Shown one piece after another: positions 42,730 to 54,402 of a DNA stretch of 64,000 bases. The stretch's first letter is position 1; every line of letters begins with the position of its first letter. A model generated the notes under the pieces. It ran no database searches. It was not told the origin of the DNA and saw only the letters and a list, made by a program, of their open reading frames with translations. This stretch comes from Megalonaias nervosa (lineage: Eukaryota > Mollusca > Bivalvia > Unionida > Unionidae), in assembly GCA_016617855.1 (NCBI GenBank), contig JAECUM010003289.1, positions 89,961-153,960 of the forward strand. The letters run 5' to 3'. The translations under genes and the position numbers were made by a program.

Positions 42730-44240
42730 ATGTCATTAAAAGTGGAGACTTTTCTTTCTAATCCTACTCAGGAGCAGTTGGATAGTTTGAAAAAAGATGA
42801 GTTGCTTGAACTTGCCAGAAAATACGATCTTTCCGAGCCAAAAGCTTCTTTAACAAAACAAGAAATTAAAAACATTTTGATTTAATATCTGGTAGAGAAG
42901 AATGTTCTTGATAAAAGTGTTTTGGCTTCGGTCAGTAAGTCGGTATCAGACTCTGACATAAAAGTAATGGAATTAAAAATGAAATACAAGATGGAATTGG
43001 AGTTAAGGAAGCTCGAGCATCCGAAAGAGAAAGAACAACTGCAGTTGCAGTTAGAAGAGAAGCAATTGCAATTTGAGAAAGGGGAGAAAGAGAGACAGGA
43101 AAGAGAGAATGATAAACAAATGAAATTGCAATTTGAGAAAGAGGAGAGAGAGAGAGACAAGAAAGAGAGAATGATAAACAAATGAAATTGCAATTTGAAG
43201 AGAAGGAGAGAGAGAGACAGGAGAGAGAGAAAGATAAACAAATGAAATTAGAAGAGACGGAGAGAGACAGATGCAAAAAGAGAAGGGTGAAAGGGAATTT
43301 CAAATTAGAATGAAAGAAATAGAACTGGCAAGTGAAAAGCACATTTCCACTTCACATACAAATTCAAGTTTTGACATTGCAAGAAATATCAGGTTACTGC
43401 CCCCATTTAGAGAAAAAGAAGTAGACATATTTTATTTATTTTGAAAAAGTTGCTGAAAATTTGAAATGGCCAAGGGAGCATTGGACTCAATTATTGCAAT
43501 GTGTGCTTTTTAGCAAGGCCCGAGATATTTCTGCATCTCTGTCAGTACAGCAAAGTTCTATCATTTGGTTAAGGAGTGCATTTTGAGGGCTTATGTGTTA
43601 GTCCCTGAGGCTTATCGGCAAAATTTCAGAAACTATAAAAAAAAGAAGCTGGACAAACTTGTGTTGAATTTGCAAGAGAAAAAGAGCAGTTATTTAAGAG
43701 ATGGTGCTTAGCCAAGAAAGTTGAACATGATTATGAAAGTCTCGAACAACTTCTATTACTTGAAGAGTTCAAAACTGTGTCCATTGTGACATTAAGACTC
43801 ATCTTGAAGAGCATAAGATCAAAACCTTGGAAAATGCTGCTGATGAGTATTCCTTAACTCATAAAGTTCCTGTTGTAGGCAAATCTTTCACTCAGCAGTC
43901 TACTGGTAGAAAGGCATTTCAGCCTAATACGACTCTTCCTAAAACTCAATCTAGCACAACTTCAAAAAATCAAGCTTCTGATAAACTTTATTCAAAATCC
44001 TTGTCTATTCCTACGTGTACCTATTGCAAGAAAAAAGGAAACATTATTTCTGATTGCTTCAGATTGAAATATAAGTATCAGAATCAAGATAGACCTGTCC
44101 CAAATGCTCTTATTTCTAAGAGGTCAAGGTCACGGTCATATATTGAAAGCAATACATTTGTTGCGTCTAATAAACCCCAGTCTGATTTTATTATGAAGAA
44201 TTATGAACCATTCATGTCGAAGGGTTCTATACCACTTGGG
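42730..44240 (+). pseudogene. gag of copy 2
   Basis: ATG at 42730 (MSLKVETFLSNPTQEQLDSL). The SAP-like segment ends in a stop at 42883. A Glu/Lys/Gln coiled coil follows (42922-43270), then the capsid region in broken frames (VEFAREKEQLF and SLEQLLLLEEFKT-like blocks near 43660-43780). The last piece, 43827-44243, has CTYCKKKGNIISDC, where the knuckle His has become Asn (copy 1 has H). Several frameshifts. Same architecture as copy 1. Confidence 0.85.
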
Positions 44241-44274
44241 TGATTTGGCCAATCCTATCCCTAATAAAATTTTA

Positions 44275-45948
44275 AGGGATACAGGAGCTTCTCACAGTCT
44301 TTTATAATCAGGTACTTTGTCTTTTTCTGAGAAGTCCTGTTCTGATGAGAGTGTTCTTATTCAGGGAGTAGAGTGCAGCTTTGTTAATGTTCCTCTCCAT
44401 TCTGTAAATTTGTCATCAGACTTAGTTTCAGTACCTGTGACAGTCAGAATAGTGTCTACTTTACCCATTGAGGGCATTCATTTGTTACTAGGCAATGACC
44501 TAGCTGGAGACAAGGTTGTGGTTAATACACTTGTAACTGACAAGCCTTCTTTGGATCAGAAAGTTGATCCTATTGAAAAAGAATACCCTGATTTATACCC
44601 AGCTTGTGCAGTTGCTAGAGCTATGGCAAAGAAAGCTCTTAAGAACAATTTTGATAAGGAAAATATTCCTTTAGCTGACACATGTATTGGTCAGGCTTTT
44701 CATGAAGTCACTTTCACTCCTTGTTTGGATCAATCGAAAGGTATTGATCCCAGTGATCCTCTTTTAAATACTCATTCTCTTTTATCTAATCAGGGTGACA
44801 AACGACAATCACTTGTCGTCAAACAGGAAAAAGATCCTGAGATCTCCTGTTTGTTTCAGAGGGCCATTAGTGAAACTGAAGCCAATGAAGTACCTGTCTG
44901 TTATTTCATTAAAAATGCAATTCTTATGAGAAAATGGAGGCCTTCTGAGGTACCCGCTGGTGACAAGTGGTCAGTGAACTATCAGATTGTAGTTCCAAAA
45001 TCTTACAGGTAGGAAATACTTAGTTTGGCCCATGAAACTCCTCTGGCTGGTCATTTAGGGATAAACAAAACTTATCACAAGATCTTGACTCACTTTTATT
45101 GGCCAAAAATCAAAAGTGATGTTTATAAATTTTGTAGATCTTGTCATACTTGTCAAATGGTAGGAAAACCCAATCAGAAGATACCTAAGGCTCATCTGCA
45201 ACCTATTCCTGCATTTGACAAACCGTTTAGCAGAATTATGGTAGATTGTGTTGGTCCCTTACCTAAGACCAAGTCAGGCAGCTAATATTTGTTGACCATT
45301 ATGAGTGCGTCAACAAGATTCCCAGAAGCAATTCCTTTGAGGAATATTAAAACCAAAACCATAGTAAAAGCTTTGATAAAGTCTCTTACTCAATTTGGCC
45401 TTCCTAAATCTGTCCAATCGGATCAAGGGTCAAATTTCCAGCAAGCTATGCACGAATTAGGCATTCAGAAATTTAAATCTTCTGCTTACCACCCTGAGAG
45501 CCAAGGGGCTTTAGAAAGATTTCATCAGACATTGAAGAATATGATTCGGTCATATTGCTTTGATACGAGTAAAGATTGGGATGAAGCCATTCATTTTCTT
45601 TTGTTTGCTTTTAGGGAGTCTGTTCAAGAATATTTAGGATTCAGTCCCTTTGAACTAGTTTTCAGACATACTGTGCGTGGACCATTGAAGTTGTTGAAAG
45701 AGAAACTTCTTTCTAATGAAGATACTGAGCTCAATCTTTTTGATTATGTTTCTGATTTTAAGTACAAGTTGTCAAAGGATTGTGAGGTTGCAAGAGCAAA
45801 TCTGCGCTCTACTCAGTCTAGAATGAAATCAAGATATGATAAAAACTCAAGGGATAGGAGTTTTCAGCCTGGTGATAGAGTTCTAGCTCTCTTGCCCATT
45901 CCACAAAATCCCCTTCAGGACAAGTATTTATGGTCCATACACAGTTGA
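44275..45948 (+). pseudogene. Protease and integrase of copy 2
   Basis: Aspartic protease DTGASHSLL near 44278, followed by a stop at 44307. The main frame, 44317-45012, has GIHLLLGNDLAGDK. A stop at 45010 breaks it before the zinc-binding module AHETPLAGHLG and CRSCHTC (45025-45285). The third piece, 45289-45948, carries SDQGSNF, directly followed by QQAMHEL with five residues missing relative to copy 1. HPESQGALERF supplies the catalytic Glu. It ends in a frameshift within the GPY/F module. The first Asp is in MVDCVGPLPK. Confidence 0.9.
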
Positions 45949-46024
45949 AAAGAAAGTAAATGATTTAAATTATATCATAAATACGCCTGGGAGGTGAAAA
46001 CAAAAACAACTTTGCCACATTAAC

Positions 46025-47576
46025 ATGTTAAAGGAGTATATTGAAAGAGATAGCCAGGTAAATTATACAATTAATTTAGTTGTACCTGTCCCACCAACTG
46101 AGGATTTAAGTGAAGAAATTCAGTCAGACACTGTTGACCTTGGAACAACAAATCTTCGGAATTCGGAAGTTATGAAAAATCTGGACCAGACATTTTCACA
46201 TTTGCAAGAACAAGAATAGAATGAACTTAAACAGCTATTATTCGAATATGAGCACTTGTTTCCAGATATTCCTACAAGGACAAAACATTTTTTTCATCAT
46301 GTTGAAATTGTAGATTGAAAACCTGTGAAACAGCACCCATACAGGATGAACCCTCTCAAACAGGAATACTTGAAAAATGAAATTCAGTATTTGCTGGAGA
46401 ATGATTTCATAGAGCCCAGTAAAAGTGATTGGAATTCACCATGTATACTTGTTCCGAAACCAGATAAAACTTTCCGTATGTGCACTGATTATAGGAAGGT
46501 GAACTGTGCAACAAAAACAGATTCATTTCCATTACCAAGAATCGATGACTGTATTGATAAAATTGGAAATGCCAAGTACATCACCAAATTTGACCTTCTG
46601 AAAGGATTTTGGCGAATTCCACTAACAGAAAGAGCAAAGGAAATGTCGGCATTTGTGACTCCAGATGGACTCTATTAATATAAAGTAATGCCGTTTTGTG
46701 ATGAAGGGTTCCCCAAGTACTTTTCAACGTTTGATGAATATGATTACCTCTGGTCTAGATAATTGTGATGCTTACATTGATAATGTCATCATCTACAACG
46801 ACACCTGGAAAGAACATCTAGCAATGATTCGGAAATTCTTTGACAGACTCAATGATGCAAATTTGACAATCAGTTTATCTAAAAGGGAGTTTTGCCGTGC
46901 TTATGTAACTTTTCTAGGACATATTGTGGGACATGATCAAGTTAAACCTATAGATGCTAAGGTAAAAACTATCTCTGAATTCCCTGTGCCTGTCAGTAAA
47001 AAGCAACTGATGCGATTTTTAGGTATGGCCAGATACTATTGAAAGTTTTGTTCCAATTTTTCTAATATTGCTTAACCCCTGACAAATTTACTGAGCAAGA
47101 AAATCAAGTTTCTTTGGACTGAAAAATGTCAGGAGGCTTTTGATAGATTAAAAGCCATACTCAAAAGTGCGCCAGTTCTCACAGCTCCAAATTTCAATCA
47201 ATCTTTTAAATTATCTGTTGATGCAAGTGATGTTGGGGTTGGAGCAGTATTGATTCAAGAAGATAGAACTGGTGTTGATCACCCAGTGTACTATTTCTCT
47301 AAGAAATTAAATAAGCACCAAAGAAATTACTCAACAGTTGAGAAGGAATGTTTGGCTTTAATATTGACATTACAACATTTTGAAGTTTACATTAGCTCAG
47401 CTCCTTCTCCGGTTGTTGTGTTTAGTGATCACAACCCCCTTACTTTCATCGACAAGATGAAAAATAAACATCAAAGATTATTAAGGTCGAGTTTGTTTTT
47501 ACAAGAATATAATCTTAACATCAGGCATATCAAAGGAAAAGACCAGTTGATTGCAGATGCACTTTTCCATGTATAG
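46025..47576 (+). pseudogene. Reverse transcriptase and RNase H of copy 2
   Basis: The linker MLKEYIERDSQ is followed by KQHPYRMNPLKQEYL, SPCILVPKPDKTFRMCTDYR and SFPLPRIDDCIDKIG, then LLKGFWRIPLTERAKE. After a stop at 46676 and a shift comes AYIDNVIIYND, with the second Asp of the catalytic YIDD changed to Asn. FLGHIVGHDQVKP and LMRFLGMARYY follow. RNase H (DASDVGVGAV; SKKLNKHQRNYSTVEKECLA; SDHNPLTFID) ends IADALFHV and keeps the final Asp that copy 1 has lost. Confidence 0.9.
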
Positions 47577-47687
47577 AACTATTATTTCATTTACACTTGT
47601 ATAATTCATAAGAGTTTTCTTATGTAATTTTGTTTTACCTCATGTACAATTTACATATTTATTATATAAATCTTTCTTTTTCTTTAT

Positions 47688-47696
47688 GGGGGGAAG
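47688..47696 (+). other. Polypurine tract of copy 2
   Basis: GGGGGGAAG immediately 5' of the 3' LTR, after a TTTCTTTTTCTTTAT pyrimidine stretch. Confidence 0.8.
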
Positions 47697-48578
47697 TGTT
47701 ACGAATATGTAATTAAATTGCTTTTGTGTTAGTTTTAAATTCTTTTTTTATTTTATTTTTGTTTCATTACATTTTATTGTAATGATAATTTTCATTGGAT
47801 TTGAATCTCTTTTCCGAAAATTGGCTTGACCCGATTAGATATTAGGTTACTTTAGCACTATTTTTAGCTCACTCTGGTTCATAGATTTTGTAAACATCAA
47901 GATAAAACGATTGGCTATTACCAAGGTCATTTTCTGATTGCATGATAGTTCTAATTTGTAAACAACTTTTTTAATTGAATTTTATCATAAGATTCGCTAA
48001 GTTCTTCCATGGTGGATGTGCCTACTGGTTGTGCGCTTCTATTGCTATGTTCAAATTAGTGTCACATAAGTCCATCACGTGAGCTACCATGTGATCTAAA
48101 ATCAAGGTCTAGAACAGTCAGTTGGTATTAAAATTATTTAGTCGTATCTTTACACCTTGAGGGTACAAGATGTTTCTGTTGTTGATGTCAGATTGTTTTT
48201 GAAGTTCATCTGTTTTTTGGAATTTATTAATTTATTCTCTAGAAGACTAAACAAGTGTACTTTTTTATAAAATGTTCTGGGACAAAGAAATTTAGTGGAA
48301 ATTTATTCTGGAATTCTAAACAGAAACAACATAAACTGTGATTCAGTCGAGGATCTGTTGCCATTTGTACAACACCTGGATTCAATTAGAACTGTTTAGT
48401 GATAGGACTTATATTTTTCAACTTTAGGATTAATTTTTGGATTATATTCACAAACCGTAAGTCCTATTTCCTATTTTTACTTTGTTTTCTAGGGAAATAA
48501 ATTATTTTGTTAAAATTTACAAAGCTTGTTGACTTCATTCTTTTCTTTTGTGACATTTGTACGAGCCTATACGTAACA
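47697..48578 (+). repeat. 3' LTR of copy 2
   Basis: 882 bp, starts TGTTACGAATATG and ends GAGCCTATACGTAACA. It differs from the 5' LTR by substitutions and several indels of 3-50 bases. Confidence 0.93.
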
Positions 48579-48738
48579 ATCCACTTAAGTCAACAATATA
48601 ACTTTGGTAACAGGGATATCGAGACAAAAGGGTAGTAGTGTATTATGAAAATGGCAACATTTTTTAAAAATTGGTGACAAAATATTTAGGTTGGCAAGTT
48701 TTGTTGTGATAACTTTATTATTGCCAGCGACATTCCTG
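48579..48738 (+). mobile_element. Repeat X, plus-strand copy, right part
   Basis: Resumes ATCCACTTAAGTCAACAATA after the LTR element and ends near GCCAGCGACATTCCTG. It matches the reverse complement of 52801-52962. Its end is the approximate inverse of the left end (CAGGGATGGCAC). Confidence 0.7.
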
Positions 48739-49089
48739 CAGAGGCATTTGATTGTAGACTTAGCTTGTGGAATTTGAGTCAGGGCTTGTGATTTTGTTAT
48801 TGTCACCAGCCTTGGCCTGTGTCTAAAAATATTTCTCTTGGAGCACTGCAAGGGATGTCATTGCTGTTCCTGTTGGGTCCATTGACCACGCTTACCTTGA
48901 ATAAATTTCATCCTTTTATTCTCTGTAATCTGAGTTGGAATCAAACTTAAATGTGGAAATGACCTGGTTTATCTTTATTTAATATTTTTTTTCAATTTAA
49001 CTGTGCTGTTTTATTTTTTTGTCTGTCTAGCTTCTGCATATTCTTTCACACTTTCCTGCTTCTACTGCCAACCTATTTTTTTTTGTAAT

Positions 49090-49640
49090 CTTTGATTTCA
49101 TTCTCAGGTATTCTATTCCACTGCTTTCTGATAGTTTTGAGTGCTTTCTTTCAAACTTTTCCCTTTACTATCTGTAAAGCTTCTCCTGTCTCAAAAATAT
49201 TCTTTCAAGACTCTCCTTTCTTTCTGGCACTGTATCAGATCCATTGTGACTCTTGTCCCACATCCACTTCCTCAATTCCATCTTCACATGCACTCTCACT
49301 AGTGCTATCAGTAGGATAATGATAAAGTTCTGAAGTCATCTCAGTTTAGTCCAGTTGTTCTGAACACTGCCTGTAAGTTGTCAACATACAGAACATAGGA
49401 ATAAGCTTTGGAAGATAATTACATATGCTATATATTGTGATAGAACTGGCTAATTGTCTCATGAACTTATAACACTCTGGATTATAAATCCTTTGGAGTG
49501 GACCATGGCATCCTACATCTAATGGATGGTGTATATGGCTGGCAAGACAAACAAAAATGATAGTGTTTGGTTTGGCCCATTCTACAAATCTCAGAGACAC
49601 AGGTCTTGTGACTGTCAGCTATGAGTAAAATATGTTGATT
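49090..49640 (-). pseudogene. pogo/Tigger-type transposase relic
   Basis: The minus strand reads SLRFVEWAKPNTIIFVCLAS, HIHHPLDVGCHGPLQRIYN and ECYKFMRQLASSITIYSICN. It corresponds to the end of the DDE domain and the C-terminal tail of pogo-family transposases (the 'HTSHxLQPLDVGCFGPLK' region). Upstream it is broken by stops (near 49619). Downstream a Ser/Glu-rich tail (HYPTDSTSESACEDGIEEV) continues to about 49090. The catalytic residues and DNA-binding domain are absent. Whether it mobilised the TIR elements at 10514 and 56628 is unknown. Confidence 0.7.
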
Positions 49641-49894
49641 TTCTCATACAGTACAAAGTTTATAAAATGATTCTGCAAGGAGTAACAAACAACAGCGGAC
49701 TTGGACCATTTTGTTGGGCCCTGGGTGGCAGATTCACCTAAAGCACTCACCTTTACATATCACTCCTATGACAGTTAATTGTAGTCAGCATTGCTCAGTT
49801 ACTGTTGGACATTTTCCGATGCAATTTGGGGTAAACACTGTATTGTACATAGAGTAGATGAATCTTTTAGGAATTCATCTACTTTCATCTAGAT

Positions 49895-50053
49895 CAGGGG
49901 TCTCAAACACGCGGCCCGCCAAGCCATATCCTGTGGCCTGCAAAATGATTGGCATCACATGGTGTCATGAAAGATTACAAAGGTGGTGCAGCCCTTGGGC
50001 CATCGAAAATGTCCTCATGCGGCCCTCAGGGTGGTTTGAGTTTGAGACCCCTG
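49895..50053. mobile_element. hAT-type MITE, 159 bp, perfect 8-bp duplication
   Basis: The TIRs are CAGGGGTCTCAAAC at the left and GTTTGAGACCCCTG at the right (perfect complement). The target duplication ATCTAGAT lies at 49887-49894 and 50054-50061. The interior has GCGGCCCGC and GCGGCCCTC near the ends, making the inverted region longer. The exact duplication suggests a fairly young insertion. The termini are of the hAT-Charlie style seen in vertebrates and invertebrates. Confidence 0.95.
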
Positions 50054-50069
50054 ATCTAGATAGAGGTTA

Positions 50070-50785
50070 AGGCTTTGTTGATTGAATATTTTCACCCTGA
50101 AAGTTATGTTTTAACCAGCATTGTTCAGGAGCTATTCAGTGTATATTTGTTACCAGTATAGCACAGGAAACAGTCAGACTACTTTGATGCAATTTGGTTC
50201 AAACACTGTCTTCTAGATATAGATAGCTGTATACGGCTTTCATCTTATACAATCTGTTTTGAGTTATGGGCCTTGCTGATCAGTTTGACATCTTTATTCT
50301 GGTAGTTGCATGTAATAATTAAAGCTCAAGAACAGATCAGTTTGGCATACTACAAATGTGTGTGATTACTGTCTCATTGAGTTAGATTTATATTTTTAGG
50401 GTTTGCAGAAGCTCAATTGTCTTGAATCATTTGGAAATTAGTTGTCCAGTTAGTCCATGAGGATGATATGTCATAATTTTTTTTTAAAAAATATCAATGC
50501 TAAGCATTGTTTATGTCAGGAGTGCTCAGTCAGTCCAGATGATCCAAAATCTGTTTATTAACTGCAACCTGGATAATGAATGTTTTAATTTTAAAACAAT
50601 GTATTCTTGTCAACAAGTGATGTACTTGCATATCTGCACACAGGTAAGATTCCAAGATTATGAAAACATTCTCGATGCTCAGAAACAAATTTATATGTTC
50701 TGGTATCTGATTGGTTATGTCACATCACTTGCCAGATGTCAGAACATAATAATTACCATATGTACTAATAAACAAGTCTGATCCA
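50070..50785. other. CAMLG intron 1, no gene recognised
   Basis: Diverged satellite-like phrases ('GCAATTTGGTTCAAACACTG') occur twice, near 49820 and 50190, about 370 bp apart. No coding exon was seen. Confidence 0.4.
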
Positions 50786-50789
50786 ACTG

Positions 50790-50945
50790 CTAGACCCAGA
50801 TTGTCTTTTGCATAATGTGCCAGTCGATGTGAGTCTCCACAGTTTATCAGGAGTGATCATAAGAACAAACAACATAGACCCAGATTTGCAGATGCATGAT
50901 GTAATGGCAGATCAGGGTCTTTATTGGTTGCAGTTGCACCCAATG
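50790..50945 (-). repeat. Interspersed 'AGATCTGGGTCTATGTTG' repeat, copy 2
   Basis: In reverse: AAATCTGGGTCTATGTTGTT, then TGTTCTTATGATCACTCC and GAGACTCACATCGACTGG. It matches copies at 19502 and 59655. Confidence 0.6.
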
Positions 50946-51210
50946 GATAAATGAGTATGTATGGTAGGTATAAGTTACTATCATAAGGATGGTTATCTTA
51001 TCATAGAGATCTTGCTCTTTTGTCTGAAGCATTGAAACTCCCCTCTCAAGACCATGATCGTTTAGACACAACTCTGGACAAACAATGTCCTTTTCTGTTG
51101 AGACTTCAGTCATAAATTGCTTATGCTGTGTAAAGTCTTAAAATGTATTACAGGATTTTTACTTGAGTAATGTTCGAAAGTGCTGATTTACACATTATTT
51201 TTCTATTCAG

Positions 51211-51602
51211 ATGAAGCTGATCGTTCAGTAGATGAAGCCTTGCAGAACAAGAACAATGAACTACTGGAGGAGGATGTCACATTGTTGAACAAGGATATAC
51301 CATCAAGAGCACATGATATAGTTTCAACAGAGGCCCACATACGTAGGGACCATAAAAATAAACAGAAGAATGCAGTAAAAAATACTGTTAAAATAGCTCC
51401 TATGCAAAAGCCAGAAAAGGAAAATGGGGCAAACACTACAAATATTGATGAATCTGACACATCCTTGAATAAGAGCATGAAGAACTCTGATATGAAAATG
51501 TTGCAGAAGCAGTTTGACTTTTTAAGAATCTGCATTTGTTTCCTGTTAGCATTTTTGTGCAGAAAAGTTTTAGCCCTTGGATATGGAATGTTCTATGTTC
51601 AG
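51211..51602 (+). CDS. CAMLG: CAMLG, exon 2
   Basis: 392 bp between TTTCTATTCAG and GTAAAT. It enters by completing GAT (Asp34), then encodes residues 35-164. The first about 100 residues are charged and low in order (ALQNKNNELLEEDV, KNKQKNAVKNTVKIAPMQK), like the disordered cytosolic linker of CAML/GET2. The exon ends with LQKQFDFLRICICFLLAFLC and RKVLALGYGMFYVQ, which is transmembrane helix 1. Human CAMLG has FDSFRIFRLVGCALLALGV at this place. It leaves in phase 0. The linker shows no obvious similarity to the human one, as usual for this protein. Confidence 0.88.
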
Positions 51603-51851
51603 GTAAATTTTATGATTTTTCTTTTTATGCCCTGCCACAACAATATTTTGTCATTCTTATCTTGTCTTTATCACAACTTGGATAAGGTTTGGATTTAGTT
51701 AAGTTTTCAGACATTGGAGTGGGGCATCAGTGAAACAGTGTATTGTCTCTACAGGTTCTTTTTATACATCTGAATGGTGTGATTGAGTTTGTTGGTTTCA
51801 GTAGCCATAAAAATCACTCAAAAGCTCTTGAAAAGTAACATGTTTTTGTAG

Positions 51852-52661
51852 TGTTATCTCCCTATAGTTTTAAAGTAAGTAACAGAAAAGAGTGAAAACC
51901 AAAACATTTTATAAAATTCAGCAAATAATTTATTTCTTTACAGTACAAAGTGATAATTTAGAATCAACTTACAGTATTTTGAATTAAATCCCAAATAGCT
52001 GTGAAAGTTCTATCACAAGTCCAAATGTATGGAGTTCCAATTGAGTTCCAGCAGTAATCCAAATAAATTCTGATATTGGATGTGTTGATGTGCCTGTGGT
52101 CTTGAATTTGCTAATGTGCAAATGGTCTGGATTGAGGTGAAGGGCTAAGAGTTTTTTAATGTATCACAGTAATACAATCCAAAAATGTTCTTGTATAATT
52201 CCAAATTAATGTTCCAGTCCAAGAACATTATTGATGAGCACTTTGTATTTCCAGTGAATAATTATCAGAATAAATAAATCCACCCAAATTAAAAACTGAA
52301 CACAACAATAAGACTGATTCTGCTTAAGGATGTTAAGACAAGAATGAGTAATAGTTAGATAAGCAAGACTATATACCCCTCTGCTTGACCAAGGTTGCAA
52401 TTACCATTCTTGAAGTTTCTAGGGTCAGAATCAACACACTATAAACATGTTTACCATTAATAATGATCTGAATATCCAATCTGCAGTCACAGAGAACTAT
52501 CAAGCTATGTATTCTATTATTCTGTCGTTTACATTTTAAATGTCCCTCATCAGGTACACAGTGAATTTGATACTGGACAGGGTCAAGTACAAACTACAAA
52601 TGTATAAAACATATAATGATTAAGAAAGCCAACAAATAATACAAATTATGTATACATAACA
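51852..52661 (-). mobile_element. Solo LTR of a related Gmr1-like family
   Basis: 810 bp, TG...CA ends, with near-match 4-bp flanks GTAG (51848-51851) and GTGG (52662-52665). 'AGTAACAGAAAAGAGTGAAA' and 'CAAATAATTTATTTC' parallel the LTR of copy 1 ('AGTAACAAAAGAAAAGTGTG', 'AAAATAATTTATTTC'). The middle resembles 15297-15640. No internal region remains, consistent with LTR-LTR recombination. It is clearly diverged from the LTRs of copies 1 and 2. Confidence 0.75.
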
Positions 52662-52800
52662 GTGGTCTACACCTAAAGTCATGAAAATGCTTCAAAAATG
52701 TTTTTATGTGTTCAGATTATTTACCGCAGTTTAATTGTAAGCATTGTCTTCAGTTTTCAACTTATTGTTCCTGTCAAAAAAATAGTCAATGTTTTTATTT

Positions 52801-54402
52801 AGGGATGGCGCTGCCATTAATAAAGTTGTCGCAAAAAAATTGCCAACTTCAGTATTTTGTTGCCAGTGTTAAAAAAATGTCACCATTTTCATAATACAGT
52901 ACTACCCGATTATCTCAGTATCCCAGTGACCAAGGTAATATTGTCGACTTAAGTGGATCTTGAGATAAGTGTTGGGTTGGGCTTTAAAAAAATCAAATTT
53001 CGCATACAAGTGAAATGTTTAAGAGGTAACCTGTCGTCAGTAGGATTTACACTGAGAGAAAGTAAACAATGGAAATTTTGATTAATTGAAGCCAAAACTA
53101 GTCTGAAATACACATGTGTATTGACAGTGTCCAATTGTGTAGAAGAATCCATAATGTGTAAAGTACTGTACATGTATCTGAAAAGTCCATGAATTTGAGT
53201 ATAGATGACATGTTAGAAAATTTATATATCATTCACATCCCATCAGAAAATACAAATAACTTTTATGCAAAAAAAATGTTAGTCTTTGTTTGATCTATAT
53301 CCCATTGTGAACAAACATGTCAGTAAACAATTCACTGAGATATTTGTTGTTGCCAGTAGCAGGTGGCTTTATAGTTGTTTACAAGCTACATGTGCATGGC
53401 CTAGATTTTGTTCATCTTGCCAAGGCTACCAAAGGTATGAGGCTGTTGATTGGGAAATGAAAACACATGAACAAATAAAACTTTTAACAAACATATTTGT
53501 GACCAAATATCTATGGTTTCAAAAGATTTGAAATTGAATTTGCGTTTTATGCCATCTTTGGTAGCGATCATAAGTGTAAACATTTTTCATGCCAAGTTGA
53601 AACTTTCACAACACAATAAAAGTGTTCCAATCACTTTGGAAAATGCAAGAATCGATCAGATTCCATTGCTTTTATATAAGTTTGGTGCTGACTTCCTTGG
53701 ATGAAAGTTGCTTTGTTTTTATTGAATTGTGTAGTCAGCTTGCTGTGATGAAGGGTGCATGGGTTATTGAGGTTGCCACTAAATGCAAACTTTCGAGGAC
53801 GAAACCTATGCCAGTTTGTTATTCCAGTAGTAACGTCAAATAATTGTAGAACATTGATTGAGACCAAATTTTTTTGTTTCGTTTGCTTAGTATTTATACA
53901 GAACAATCAGTGCTTAAAAGGTGATCAATTTTCTTTGAAGTTTCAGCAACACTATTTTTTTGGATAAATTTTTTATTAAAATAACACAACCCCCCAACCA
54001 CCACCACAAAAATGGTCATTTGGTCAATTGTAGCCATTCCTATTTCTGCCTGTAAATGTTGATCAGTTGTTGCTAATCCAACAGCATGACTGTCTGAGTG
54101 TATCACAGCATACAGTACCCAGGTCAGGTTTCTTAATAAGTGGATTATGATGTAAACTGAACTGTTAAGATACCTTAAATTGTCAATATGAACAAATGAT
54201 TTGGTTAGGTGACAATAGATGGATTCCAGTGCATTTTATATCCAAGTCTGTGTCTTCCTTTCATGGTGTCTTTGCATTGTATATACAAGTTTAAACAACC
54301 AAAAAAATGTTGTCACTAAAACAATCTCCAGATGGTATTTTTTGTCGCCAATAAGTTTTAAAAATTGCAATTTGCGACATTGGTAAAGCCAAGCACCATC
54401 CT
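52801..54402 (-). mobile_element. Repeat X, uninterrupted minus-strand copy
   Basis: About 1.6 kb, collinear in reverse with 40461-41672 plus 48579-48738. The ends are AGGGATGGCGCTGCC and, in reverse at the other side, AAGGATGGTGCTTGGC, an imperfect TIR. GTCGCAAA-type motifs lie inside both ends. It carries an empty site for the LTR copy 2 insertion near 52955 (AAGTGGATCTTGAG on the plus strand). No transposase was recognised. Confidence 0.7.

Larger units (their letters stand above)
41673..48578 (+). mobile_element. Gmr1-like Ty3/gypsy LTR retrotransposon, copy 2
   Basis: 6906 bp, the same family as 2046-8960 but on the plus strand. Order: 5' LTR 41673-42570, candidate primer site at about 42580, gag 42730-44240, protease at about 44270-44530, integrase 45025-45948, linker 46025-46219, reverse transcriptase 46325-47042, RNase H 47140-47576, polypurine tract 47688-47696, 3' LTR 47697-48578. 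Integrase again precedes reverse transcriptase. ATCC flanks both sides. Stops, frameshifts and lost key residues make it inactive, mostly at positions different from those in copy 1. It lies in CAMLG intron 1, in the same direction as the gene. Confidence 0.93.

Noticed and set aside
42882..43342. Plus-copy gag region read on the minus strand as Ser/Phe/Leu-rich membrane proteins
   Set aside because: These frames are the complement of the Glu/Lys/Gln coiled-coil repeat; low complexity explains them.
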